Source: Viola odorata (taxonomy: Eukaryota; Streptophyta; Magnoliopsida; Malpighiales; Violaceae). From it: a stretch of DNA of 64,000 nt. The notes under the pieces were generated by a model. The model saw only the letters and a list, made by a program, of their open reading frames with translations. It was not told where the DNA came from and searched no databases. The translations under genes were made by a program, and so were the position numbers. Positions 48,275-60,344 of this stretch are shown in pieces; the first letter of the stretch is position 1; every line of letters starts with the position of its first letter. The stretch lies in contig OY829542.1 in assembly GCA_963691705.1 (NCBI GenBank), positions 23,422,579 through 23,486,578 on the forward strand, written 5' to 3'.

Positions 48275-51200
48275 TGTTGATACCCGAATTTTGACGCCAT
48301 TTTTATTTAATTTTAGCATTTCTATTATTCAGCCAATTTACAGTCATTTTCAGTTGATTTAATGTCGCTAGCATTTTTAGGTGTTTCGTTGCATTTTTGC
48401 ATCATCGTCAGCATCGTCAGCCTTCGAAATCGCATTTTTAATTTTTCGGCATGTATTTTCATTATTATTATCATTAATATTTTTAGCTTTAAAAATCACA
48501 TTTTTAATTATCCGGCAGTCGTTTGCTAATTTTTTCTTCGGTTTAGGTTATCACATGAATTTTAGGATTTTTTATATTTTAGCGTTTTTTTTAGTATTTT
48601 TATTATTTTATTATTATTTTTATTCGAGCTTTTATTGGACCCGAGTAAGTCCGCTCGGACAATAGCTTGAATTTAAAATGTTTTCCATCAACTAGTTGCT
48701 AGCTTTTTTTCTGCTCGCAACGGTCTACAGCGTTTCGTGTAATTTTTGGCGTAACGTCTTCATTTTTACGTTCAAACGTTTCACGTTTTTGAACGCGAAA
48801 ATAAACACGTTAAATGAAAAATTCTCGTCATTCGCTGTAGACGGTTAAACCCGACGTATTTTTTTCTACGCGACGGTACCTTCGGCTCGAAAAGTCAGAA
48901 CGTTTGGTCGCGGGAACCGGCTCGAGGCCATTTAAATCAGATGAAAGGCCATTTGATCATGGCCATTGATCTGGTCAACCAAGGAAAGTCAACCAGATCA
49001 ATGGCCCTTGATTTAATGTGCATAATGCACATGCACAGTGCACGCACGAGGGAGGCAACGAAAGTCCTCGCCCGAGCCAACTGCTCCCTAGCTCCCTAGC
49101 CCTCCGCCATCATCACGGTTCCCCTAGCCTTGCCACCGTGACCAGCCGGCCACCACGCGCAGCTCCCACGTCCGGCCACCCACGCGTTTTTGGCTATAAA
49201 TAGCCACCATTCCCCACGCGCAAAGGGTCCGAATTTTTGCCAAAAAAACCACACTACTCCCTCTTCGTTCTCCTAGCCAAGTCACACACGAAAATACACA
49301 CGGTTTCTGTACCCTCATCCTCAACACGAACGAAAGAAAAGAAAAGGAATCAAGGTGAGCTCTCTCTCTCTCTCTCTAGGATTTCTTTGCAAATTTCGTT
49401 TTTCTTCTTAACCGTGCAACAAATGACTAAAACCTATTCTAAACCCTTATTTCTCAAGTTATAATCGCACAGCTTGCTCCAATTTAAATGACTAATGTTT
49501 GTCTTAATTAATTGCTAATTTTCAATTTTAATGTGCATATATATTCAAACTTTAAATTGCTCCTCGTTTGCGGTTGAAATGGTCTGATTTCTATGGGGTT
49601 TTGATCGGGGGTTCGTACTCTGTGCATGGAGGCTGTTTTTCTTGAGTTTGGGTGGCCGGAGCTCTTCCCTTGCCGCCGGCAGTAACGCCGGCGCAAGGAA
49701 GAAGAAGAACGCAGCAGCCATGGCTGCTGTTCTTGGCAAGGAAGGTGACGGGTCGAGCCCGTCCCTTGTCCTTTGTTTTAAAATACCCGGATGGGCCTTG
49801 GCTTAAGCCAAGCCCATCCGTCCCCTTCCCTTCCTTTTGTTTCAACAATGCGGCCCATCTTTCCTTTTAAATAGTGGTCATGGGCTAGAATTTATTCCTA
49901 GCCCATTTTTCATTAAATTCAGCATGCGGGCCCGGCCCAAAATAATTTTCGTCAATCATTCGAGTCGTTTTTAACATCATTTCATTTCATGCTCGTATGT
50001 AATGTTTAATTTAATTCGTATGCATATTTTATCAAGTTGGTTCGTGAATTGTTTTTACGCATGAATTGCTCATTCTTTATCGTAATATTTATTGTTATCT
50101 AACCTCAGTCATTTATATCTAACCGTTTAATTTCAGTCATTTAATATACCGCCTATATGGTCGGTCGCTTTTTAATTTTCGTAAATATTCAACTGCTTTA
50201 ATTTTTCGCACACTGCTGGAAATCCTTCCGCAAATTATCAACTGTTTACTTTTCCGCACTTTAAATTTCAGCAATTTAAATTCAATACCGCCTACATGGT
50301 CGGTCGCACTTATCAACTGTTTACTTTTCCGCACTTTAATTTTCCGCACTTTACTTTTCCGCACTTTAAATTTCAGCAATTTAAATTCAATACCGCCTAC
50401 ATGGTCGGTCGCACTTATCAACTGTTTACTTTTCCGCACTTTAAATTTCCGCCTTTTACTTTTCCGCACTTTAAATTTCAGCAATTTAAATTCAATACCG
50501 CCTACATGGTCGGTCGCACTTATCAACTGTTTACTTTTCCGCACTTTACTTTTCGCACTTTAAATTTCAGCAATTTAAATTCAATACCGCCTACATGGTC
50601 GGTCGCATTTTAATTCTCGTAAATATTCAACTGCTTTAATTTTTTTGCAAACTGCTGGAAATTCTTCCGCAATCTATCAACTGTTTATTTTCTGCAAATA
50701 TCAACTGTTTATTTTCTGCAAATATCCAACTGCTCATTCTCTACATTATCAACCTGTTTTATTTTCTGCCAATCACCAAACTTTTTATTCCCTGTAAATC
50801 GCCCCTAGCATTTAATTTTTCTGCACTTATCAAGACAACATTTCATTTTTGTATGAGTAAAATCGATCCATTTTTCGCATGCAATCAACCTAGCACTTAA
50901 ATTCTCGTATGCGTAAAATCCATCATTTTTCGCATGCAAATCAAAACAGCATTTCATTTTCGTATGCGTAAAATCCATCATTTTTCGCATGCAATCAACC
51001 TAGCATTTAAATTCTCGTATGCGTAAAATCAATCATTTTTCGCATGCCATCAACACAGCATTTAAATTCTCGTGTGCTTAAAATCAATCATTTTTCGCAC
51101 ACAATCAACTCAGTATCTCATTTTCGTATGCGTAAAATTCATCATTTCTCGCATGCAATCAATTGTCGTCATTTATTTTCATGCACTCATCAAGCTCAGC

Positions 51201-52055
51201 ATTTAATTCTCGTATGCGTACAATCCATCATTTTACGTGTACAATCAATTGTCATTTAAAATTTTCATTGCTCAGTTATTTCTCAAGCTATCACTAACAC
51301 TCTCGTTTTGTAGGTTAATTTCAAGCTTCGCTCGAAAGTACGCCTCACAAGTCCTTTTTATTTATTCGATGCTTTTCGCAAATATCAACTGCATGCATGA
51401 TATATAGAACTGCTAGAATTAAAATCAACCCACATGAACAACGTGTTTAAAGAGTTGCTTAAAATGCCATGTTCATATGATTTTAAATTCTCGCTTGTAT
51501 TGACTGCATGTACATGGGGACCTTCGATCCCACTTCAGTTTTTCACTTTAAAATCAATCATTTAAATTGGTACTCTGTTAGCAATCCATGTTAGGATCAC
51601 GTAGTAATTAAGTTAATCATGCATGGCCCGATGATGAAAAAAGAGGGCGCTCATTCAGTCTTACGGAAAATTCAGTCCCATCACGATCATAAAAAAGACT
51701 AAAGTGACGATTCCTCTGAGGGCCCCCTTTTTCAAAACGCATTTCTCAAACACCTTTTTAAACACCTCTCTCATCAACCGGTAACCGTTTTCGGATGTGT
51801 CTCGGGTGCCTAACACCTTCCCGAGACCATAATACGACCCCGAACCTTTGTCTGGGGTCCAGACCATTTTTTTTGTGCCTTTAGTTTTTTACTTATTATA
51901 TTTCCTATGCCATGACGATTAGGGTTCCCTAAGCCTAGCAACCAAATTAGGGTGGCGACTTCATTGCATGCTGGGAGGCGTCCTTTTACGCCGAGCATCT
52001 GAAGGTCTCAAATTTCGTTGCACACTCGCGAATTTTTAAATTTCGAGGCGCGACA
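48275..52055 (+). repeat. LTR3 of element G (3781 bp)
   Basis: It begins TGTTGATACCCG and ends GGCGCGACA. By eye it differs from LTR2 at roughly 25-30 positions. The TATA box is at 49195-49202 and the inverted repeat at 48961-49006. It is followed by ten bases of PBS and then O's LTR. Confidence 0.9.
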
Positions 52056-52093
52056 GTTTGGCGACGCTGTCGAGGAGACGAGCATCTCGGTAC
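52056..52093. other. Right junction of the G array with element O
   Basis: After LTR3 come the first ten bases of the PBS (GTTTGGCGAC), then about 20 bases of unclear origin, then CTCGGTAC (52086-52093). The same eight bases end the left flank of the array (10204-10211). A simple 5-bp target duplication is not visible. Confidence 0.6.
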
Positions 52094-53633
52094 AAAGATC
52101 TCGCAAAACGGCCACCTGTGGCCGGAGCTTGGCCGCCGGCAGTAGCACCGGCGACCAAGGAAGAGGATGATGAATAGTGTCCTATTCGCAATTTTCTTTC
52201 GGCAATTTAAATTCAATTTACCGCCTACATGGTCGGTCGCAAATATGAACTGTTTATTTTCCGCAAATATCAACCTGTTTATTTTCTGCAAATATCAACT
52301 GTTTATTTTCTACAACTATCAACTTGTTTATTTTCTACAAAATATCAACCTGTTAATCTTCTGCAATATCAACTGTTTAATTTCTGCAAATCATCAACTG
52401 TTAATCTTTTGCAATATCACTTGTTTAAATCTTTTGCAAATCGTCAACTACTTAAATTCTACAAAATATCAAATTTGTAATTTTTCGTCAAATCATCATT
52501 TAAATTCTCGCACTTATCAACTGTCATCATTTAAATTTCGCACCTTATCAAATCAGCATTTAAATTTTCTGCACTTATCAAAACATCATCTAAATTTTCG
52601 TATGCGTCAAATCATCATTTCTCGCATACATCAAGCCAGCATTTAAATTTTCTGCACGCATCAAATCATCATTTAATTTCTTGCACTTATCAAATCATCA
52701 TTTAAATATTCGTATGTGTCAAATCATCATTTCTCGCATGCATTAAGTCAACATTTAAATTTCCGTACGCGTCAAGTCATTGTTTAAATTTTTGCACTCA
52801 TAAATTGCTTATTTATTTTTCGAGCAATCACTAACACTCTCATTTTGTAGGTTTTAAATTCAAGCTTCGCTCGAAAGTACGCATTTCGTTCCTTTTTATT
52901 TATTCAACGCTTTCCGTAAATATCAATTGTACGCATGATATATAGAGTTGCTAGAACTAAAATCAACCTACATGAACAACTTGTTTAAAGACTTGCTTAC
53001 AATGCCATGTTCGTATGACTTTAGCTTTTCGCTTATATTGATTGCATGTACGTGATGGCTTCGATCCCACATCAGTTTTATCATTTCAAAAACCTTTCAT
53101 TTAATTTGTACTTTGCTAAGCTATCCATGATAAAATCACGTAGTAATTAAATTAATCATGCATAGGCCCGATGATGAAATAGAGGGCGCGCATTCAGTCT
53201 TACAGAAAATTCAGTCCCATCACCACGGTCAAGAATGATCGATCGATTCAACGATCAACTATTCCTGAACGATCCTGATTGTGGAAAAGACTAAAATGAC
53301 GATTCCTCTGAGGCCTCCCTTTTCAAACGCATTTTTATCAAACACCTTTAAAACACCTCTCTCATCAACCGGTAACCATTTTCGGATGTGACTCGGGTGC
53401 CTAACACCTTCCCGAGACCATAATACGACCCCAAACCTGGACCCCTTTTTTGTGCCTTTAGTTTTTTATTTATTATATTTCTTATGCCATGACGATTAAG
53501 GTTCCCTAAACCAGGCAACCAAATTAGGGTGGCGACTTCATTGCATGTTGCAAGGCGTCTGTTTACGCTGAGCATCGTAAGGTCTCAAGTTTGTTGCACA
53601 CTCGCGAATTTTTTTAATTTTCGGGGCGCGACA
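52066..53633 (+). repeat. Element O 5' LTR, right half
   Basis: It corresponds to the last 2.4 kb of the G LTRs with many changes: GCCGCCGGCAGTAGCACCGG, one copy of CCGCCTACATGGTCGGTCGC, degenerate TATGCGTC/CGCATACATC repeats, and the closing GGGGCGCGACA at 53633. Together with 8946-10212 it makes one LTR of about 2.8 kb. Confidence 0.8.
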
Positions 53634-53655
53634 GTTTGGCGACTTCACTGGGGAA
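53634..53655 (+). other. PBS of element O
   Basis: GTTTGGCGACTTCACTGGGG directly follows the LTR end. It is intermediate between the PBS of M and that of G. Confidence 0.75.
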
Positions 53656-54178
53656 TTTAGGGTCGGAGCCGGTTTCATTTTTGAGAGGTGTTTATTTGTC
53701 TATTTACCTGCTTTGATAAATTGCTGATCTGTTTATTTATTCGCTTTAATATCAATTGTCATATGCATTTCATAGTGCCCTACACCTCGGGGACAATTAC
53801 CAAATTAGGAGGGTAGTAGTGACGCCCTGGGACACATGTCCTGGGTAGTGTTCACCAATCCCAACTCGGATGAACCCATAAAGCTAGTCGAAAGGTTACA
53901 CGATTTCGCAAGGAATCGGGACACTGGATGACACTTTAGGGACCTTTTCATGGTATAATCCGGGAACTGTTCAAGCCAGTTAGAAAAGTCGAAATCAGAA
54001 CCCCAGCACGTGCATCATAATTATATCTGCTTTGTCGTGGCTCTATTTGTCTTGTTGCCATTATTTTCATTTGTTCGTAAATTTTCTGTTATAAGAACTA
54101 TAAATTTCTTACACGTGCAGGTTACTTTGCATTTAAAATTTTATTTCTGTCCCACAGCACCCGTTTTGCTCATTCGAT
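53656..54178 (+). other. Element O leader
   Basis: Similar to the G leaders, including ACACATGTCCTGGGTAGTG and ACACTTTAGGGACC. No gene was seen. Confidence 0.6.
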
Positions 54179-57100
54179 ATGATGGCACCTACACTACTTT
54201 CACTTGATGTTTTCGGGGGACGAAGCTTCGACGATCAGGCTGCACGAGGAGATCTGTTGGAACATGGGTTCACCCCTGACATCACCACTAAGGTCAAACT
54301 AGAAGTTGTAGACTTCGACTTAACGAGGATTCGGAAGTTAAGGAATGAGCTGACTGAAGACGAGGAGACACAATTTGAGGGTAGTTATGGAAAGCTACTA
54401 ACCCTGGTTGACGTGAAGACTGATTGGGGTTGCATCCGGGCAGCCCTAAAATTTTGGGATCCCTATTATCGGTGCTTCTCTTTCGATAAAGGAGTGGACT
54501 TGACTCCCACACTGGAGGAGTACTCAGCTCTGATGTGCCTCACATCTCCTATATCGTCCATATACCAAAATGTTCGACTCGACTCCTCGAGTGTCTAAAT
54601 AAGGCTCGATAAGTTGTTAGGAATCACCACTCGCGTCAGAGAAGGTGACTACTTCTGGTGTTGGTCAGATATCGAGGCACAATTTCAGTTGTCCAACGGG
54701 AAAGAATGCTTAAGGATTCTGGCTTTCGCCATCGTAGGGTTTGTCCTCTTTCCGAAAATGAGGAACGCCAACGATTTTGCAGCAGCCAATATCTTTTACG
54801 AGATGGAAACAAATGCCATCAATCCTACGACAGCTATCTTGGCCGAGACCTTTCGCTCCTTGGACTCTTGTCAAAGAAAAGGGAAAGGGAGACTTACCTG
54901 TTGCACCCTGTTACTGATAGTATGGTTGGTCAGCCACTTCAAACAGATTCCTAATCAGTCCATTTTCTTCGAAAGCTACATAAGATCATGCCCTTTACTC
55001 AGGGTTATCAACGCAATGACCACAGATAGATGGGAGATGGAAAATAAGGATGTCTGGATCGACCGATTCATAAACCTCTCAGAAGAAGACTTCAGTTGGC
55101 AAGCCAAATGGCTGCAGACCTCCAATCCCATCGTCTGCTGCGGTCCCTTACCTTGGGTTCCTTTGATCGGAGCATGGGGGTGCGCTCACTATTGCCCTGC
55201 CCTCGTCCTCAGACAGTTTTGCATCACGCAAATCATTCCAGTAACATTCGGCATGACGAAATCAAACCTGCCACACACCGGAGAAAATCAGAACATTCAG
55301 CTGTACGCCCAAGACTGGGCCCACCCTTTTTGTCTCAAAGGACGCGTTGCCCCTATGGAAATGATACCACAATATCCACAGTGGAGGTTAAGGCGAGTCA
55401 ACGGCAATGTCTTACCTCGCCCAGAAAATCAGAAACTGATGGAAGAGGAAGGGAAATCTCAAGTGAGCGAAGGAATGGATGCCATGGCTTACGCCCAAGT
55501 GGTAGAACAAATGCGAGCAGCGCAGGAAGAACGAGATCTGATGACAGAGGAAAGAGATATTGCCGAAGCCCATCAATGTGGCCAGGAGGTCCAGATGAAT
55601 GAGTTAGAAAGGCGTAGTAAGGACTTTCTCCGCATACAAGCAGTAAAACAGAAAGTGGCCCTCAGGGACTTTAAGGAACGCTTGAGCAGCGAAACCCACA
55701 AGCCCGCCGATATGTGTATGGTCCCCGGGATCGTCATACCACCCAAGTACAAGATCCCCGACTTCGAAAAGTATATTGGGGTAGAGTGCCCAAAGACCCA
55801 CCTTAGAGCATATTGCAACAAGATGGCAGAGATGATCTACAATGAGCCGTTGTTGATTCATCTATTCTGAGAAAGCTTGACCAAGCACGCCCTAACTTGG
55901 TATATGGGCCTAGATAGAGCCAGGATCAGGACATGGAGAGACCTGTCCGATGCCTTCTACAGGCAATATAAATTCAACATGGAGGTAGCTCCCGACCGCG
56001 CCGACCTACAAAATCTGGAAAAGAAAGTCGGCGAGTTCGTGAAGACCTATGCTCAGAGATGGAGAGAATTGGCTTCTAGAATCTCTCCACCTTTAAGCGA
56101 CAAGGAACTCTTGTCGATTTTCTTGCACACCTTCAAAGCTCCCTACTACACCTACCTAATCTTGAACCCTTCAAACAGCTTCTTCGACATGGTCCTAATT
56201 TCTGAAAGAGTTGAGCAAGGGATTAAGTCCGGACGAATCACACCTCCAGCGCCAGAGTCTGCGCCAAAGAAAGCGTCCATCGTAAAAAGAGATGTTGGAT
56301 TTGTGGCTCCCCAAGCTCATCACGGGCAACCATTTCCACCACCTCCGCCTTATTTATCGCCACCGCCCTACCCTTTGCCATCACTATATCAACCCACTTT
56401 CTTTCCGTTTACCTCACCACCCGTTGCTAATACCATGCCTCAAAATCCTACACATTTCCCACCGCCTCCAGTACAAACATTACAACCCATGCAACCTAAG
56501 CCATATAACCCACCAAAGGACCCAAATAACCAAAACACGTCAAACAATCGGTGGAACCGAGAGCCCTTGCCTCCTTTCCCTCCTCCTGCGGGAGAAATCT
56601 ATAAGCATCTCTTGGCATCCGGACAGATCGTATCAGTTCCAGCTCAGCCTCAAATGCCTCCTTACCCGAAATGGTATGATCTCAACGCAAGATGCGAATA
56701 TCATGCTGGAGCCCCGGGTCACACTCTGGAAAATTGCTTCGCATTCAAAGCAAAAGTCCATCACTTGATCAAAAGTGGATGGGTATCTTTCGAAGGGTTA
56801 GCAAAAGGACCCAACACATCCACCAACCCTCTCCCCAATCATTCCCAAGGAAAGGGAGGGGTGAACGCCATCTCGGCAAGGGAAAGCAACGACCTTCTTT
56901 CTTTAGCATCGAGCTGGCCACAAGAATAAATTTTCTTGGCCTTAGCTCGAGGAGGACATATGCTATACTCGGAGGGCAATCCAAGTCACTGCATGTAGTG
57001 CAAGGGAAGCGACGGTCATAAGATCCAAGGTTGCGAGTTGTTCGCAGGAAATGTGAGACAACTCTCGAGTCTTGGAGTAACACAAACCCAGAAAGCGACC

Positions 57101-58083
57101 CACGGGGAAGGATCCATTCATACCATCGGAGAAGGATTTCCTATCCCACCTAACTCCAAAGGAACCCCACTCCAAATCATCCAAAAGAAAAGATCAACTT
57201 CGTCATGCAAACGGTTCTCCACGCGCCGCGACAAGGGCGACCGCGAGATTGACACTTTGGGCCAGCTTTCCGAGAAATTCGACTACCTTGTCAGGTATTC
57301 GGCACCACCCTCCCATTCTAGCACAACGCCATTACTATCCTCTTGGGAATCCTCAGACTCCGAATCATACCCTTCACCGACGTGGTCACTCCCTCCGTCT
57401 CCTTTGAAAGAGATCTACGCAAGCCTCCTGGCAGACGGGCAGATTACGCCATCCCCACTCTCACCTCAATCAACTCCTTACCCTAGCTGGTATGATCCAA
57501 AGGTTAGCTGCGAATATCACGCCGGAACCCGAGGACACTCCCTGAGAGACTGTTACGCCTTTAGAGAAAAGGTCGATCATCTAACCAAACAAGGATAAAT
57601 CTCTTCTGAAGGTTTAGCAAAGGGTCCTGATGTGACAACCAGTCCTCTGCCACACCATAATCCTAGGGTGGATGGTATTCTTTCCGGAGGAATCAACGAT
57701 TCTCACCTTCCAGTGGAGGAAGTACCCAATGAAGAACTGTTCTACGCATTAGCTAACAATGCATATCTACCATTCCCGGGGAATAATCAGGCCCAATGCC
57801 TATTCTGCCAAGGGGAAAGCAAGCACGAAATCCAGGATTGCAGACTTTTTCGGCAGAAAGTCAAGCAACTCGCAACATTTGGGATCATTCAGACCGAAGG
57901 AAAAACCCGAGGAGCAATCAACGCCATCGAAGATAATTCTCCAGCACCGTATTCCTTTGAATACGTGGCCCAAACAGGGGATACGACCACGACCCCACGC
58001 AAAGTAGTGTTCACATTGGCCGTGAATACTCCTAGCCGAGACTTACACGCGGTCCCATTCAACTACGGATACACGGTGGTCAC
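54179..58083 (+). pseudogene. gag: Element O ORF1-gag reading frame with at least five stops
   Basis: One frame runs throughout, broken by TAA 54596, TGA 55868, TAA 56927, TAG 56996 and TAA 57596. The N-terminal part (54179 to about 55440) matches the upstream ORF of plant Tat/Ogre elements (DUF7745-like: FWDPYYRCFSFDKGVDLTP, LEEYSALM). Its function is unknown. A charged coiled coil follows, then the Retrotrans_gag domain (PKYKIPDFEKY, HALTWYM, YAQRWRELASRI). Relative to G gag, the FPPGF region before that domain is missing. The C-terminal part has four zinc-knuckle-like motifs at 56693, 56990, 57509 and 57797, alternating C-x2-H and C-x2-C, in two tandem modules. The frame is cut at 58084 by another LTR before any protease or RT. 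Confidence 0.8.
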
Positions 58084-58884
58084 TGTTAGGATCCTTCGGT
58101 GTTGATTGGAGTAAGGAACTAGTCTCGATTGTGGATGGTCCGATTGATGAAGGATGAAGGTGTTTTTGACGGAATGGATGATGTTCGGAAATATGCGCAG
58201 CGGATAAAGTTGTAATGGAAATATGTAGGATTTTTAGAAATGGTTTTATGGAATTTTGTGATGATTTAATTCAAGATAAATGGTTCTTGAATCGGGAATT
58301 TTAGAAGTGAAAGATGGAATTTTAAATGGACAAGTATATTCGAGAAAACCCTCTCGTTAACGAAGAACGAGCAACCTTTCTATATTGAATAACTTGAAAG
58401 ATCGAACTCAAACTTACAATGAAAATGCTAGTTTGAACCCGAAATGATTACAAGAATTTTAGGGAAATAAAGCTAGAAATTACAAGGAATAAAATTGACT
58501 TTAAGATTGAATAATCAATTGGTAATCAAAAAGTGTTTCTAAAGGAAACAAAAGACTCCTATTTATAGCTAAAAAACCCTAAGGGTAAGGCGGTCATTTG
58601 CCAATTAATTTGGTTGGCATTAATTGGAAATAATTGGATGCTGGTCATTTGCCAATTAATTTGGTTGGAATTAATTGGAAATACTTGGATGCTGGATTCT
58701 TTGGGAGGGTGCCAGCTGGACACGACTTGGTCACGCGGCAACAATTGCGAGAGTGGAACGCGGGCTTGCGTGGTCGTGCATTGAGGGAGGTGTGGCGTTG
58801 TCCGGGTCACGCGGAGGCCGGTTGCTGGCGAGCACGGAGGTTGTTGCAGGTGCTGCGTGGGACGCGGTCGTACGCGTTGAGCGC
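58084..58884 (-). mobile_element. LTR of unresolved family, minus orientation, truncated
   Basis: It interrupts O's gag frame. On the minus strand it ends GAAGGATCCTAACA, the CA end of an LTR, and has a TATA box CTATAAATAG at 58559-58568, giving R-U5 of about 0.45 kb. The U3 side continues rightwards into GC-rich DNA and is cut by the Athila-type element at 58885. No internal domain is visible. A 51-bp direct duplication lies at 58592-58693 (GGTCATTTGCCAATTAATTT). Gypsy or copia origin is not settled. Confidence 0.55.
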
Positions 58885-60287
58885 TGATAGAGCGTTAAAT
58901 TGTCATCTTATCATCATCCATTTACTTATGTTTTGGGATGATGATACTGCTAAATGATGGCTTTTCTCCCCTTTTTCGCAGACATGCTGCTGAGAAGCAG
59001 AATTATTCAAAAGGAGTAGAAAAGGCCTATATCAGAGCTGTTTTGCTAATCAAAGAACGAGATGATCCCAGGCCTGGGATAAGCCAAGAAACTGGAAGCG
59101 TTGACCCGAGTCAACAGACTTTATGAGCTAGCTGGGCCGCGAGATTTATAAGTGGGCCGTGAGCGAAATCACCATCTTAGCTGCAGTCTTCCAGGAGGAG
59201 AGAAGTTTAACTGTGAATAGAACTCCCTAATCGATTAGTATGATCGATTCTCCTTTTTGTATTTAAACAAACTATCTCGTAAGATTAGATATCTTTCTTC
59301 TCTTCGCCTCTTTTGAATTTCGAACCAGAGATAGGTTTTTGCTATTTAAAGCTGCCGCTGGGAAGAAGAGGTTTATCTCTTCTCGCTTGGATTTTTATAC
59401 CATTGTGGCAGCTTAAACTATTCTATTATTTTTCAATATAATTCGGATTCAGTTTATGTTCGTCTATTTATTATTACTATTGTTATGTCGATTATAGGCT
59501 AAACGCCTTCTTCTTAGTAAGGATTCAAAGCCATGATTCTTAGATTGTGAGATCAAATCACTCTTCACACACTTTATACTTGTATTCTTATCCTTCTTGT
59601 TTGCATGACAGCTTGTCCTTGTTCTTAGTAAAGTCTGATCAGCTTCACATAAGGTTTGGACGATTACAATCTTTTCTGGCGGCTTTAGAGTCTACATTGC
59701 CAAGAGAAATACGAAGGCAACTAGCTGGTGACAGCTAGAAGAAGGATCAGATCTTGTTTATAGGATAGACACGATTCTCTATCCCAGGCCGAGGATTAGG
59801 TCTTTCCTTGCGTCTATCAATTGCCCTGATTAAATCCTATAGAGTGTCTCTTAGGATTGTTAGGATAATTAGGGACTTCCAATAGAGTGTCTCTTTGGAA
59901 GTCTTGTGTAGGAGGAAAGTAGGAGATCTAGGTGACCAATACCTGGTCTCTATAGCCTTCCTATAAGTTTAGTATTTAATACTCTTGCATCTATGATCAA
60001 TCTAATCGAATCATGAGCTATAAGAAGTCCTTACTGGGAAGCCCTTATCAACTGGTTAAAATCATCCACTGCGTCTTCTGTTTTGTTTATTTCTGCCAAT
60101 CTAAATTATTTGCAACCAACCAACAACTCATATTGGTATTTACCACCCCTCTTTATTTAATACAAAGAATTGATTTTAATTCACCGAATCTCTGAGGAAC
60201 GATCCTTTTACCACATGCTGCAATTAAATTATATACGTTCATAGTAAATTGTAACTTGATTTATTTTGACGGTCTCAACACCCATCA
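58885..60287 (+). repeat. 5' LTR of the Athila-type element (about 1.4 kb)
   Basis: It probably begins TGATAGAGCG and ends CAACACCCATCA. A TATA-like TATTTAAA lies near 59260. The phrase AGAGTGTCTCTT appears twice, near 59840 and 59884. The right boundary is firm because the PBS follows; the left boundary is less certain. Confidence 0.65.
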
Positions 60288-60292
60288 AATTT

Positions 60293-60310
60293 TGGCGCCA
60301 TTGTCGGGGA
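60293..60310 (+). other. PBS of the Athila-type element
   Basis: TGGCGCCATTGTCGGGGA lies five bases after the LTR. It differs at two positions from TGGCGCCGTTGCCGGGGA, the tRNA-Asp-complementary PBS used by many plant gypsy elements. Confidence 0.85.
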
Positions 60311-60344
60311 TTCAACGGTATTAAATAATTTTCTTTGTTTGTTT

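Larger units (their letters stand above)
10213..52055 (+). mobile_element. Tandem array of gag-only retrotransposon G: LTR-G1-LTR-G2-LTR
   Basis: The order is LTR1 10213-13969, body G1 13970-36418 (with element M inside), LTR2 36419-40200, body G2 40201-48274 (with a solo LTR inside), LTR3 48275-52055. Without insertions each body is about 6.3 kb. Both have a PBS TGGCGACTTCACTAGGGAC, a leader, a gag frame, a long non-coding 3' region, a 53-bp repeat array and the same polypurine tract. Neither has recognisable protease, RT, RNase H or integrase. Two internal domains sharing a middle LTR point to LTR-LTR recombination or to insertion of one unit into the LTR of another. Confidence 0.85.
8946..58083 (+). 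mobile_element. Element O: old Tat/Ogre-like Ty3/gypsy retrotransposon, split by nested insertions
   Basis: O begins TGTTGATACC at 8946. Its LTR is interrupted at 10212 by the G array and resumes at about 52066, ending in GCGACA at 53633. A tRNA-Arg-type PBS and an ORF1-gag frame with at least five stops follow. The element is cut at 58084 by another LTR and its 3' end is not visible. O's own DNA totals about 1.27 kb on the left and 6.0 kb on the right. LTR motifs, PBS and leader are recognisably related to those of G and M but more diverged. Confidence 0.75.

Noticed and set aside
54614..55870. Separate 418-residue gene
   Set aside because: It is in the same frame as the open segments before and after it and is only delimited by two stops in the O ORF1-gag frame.
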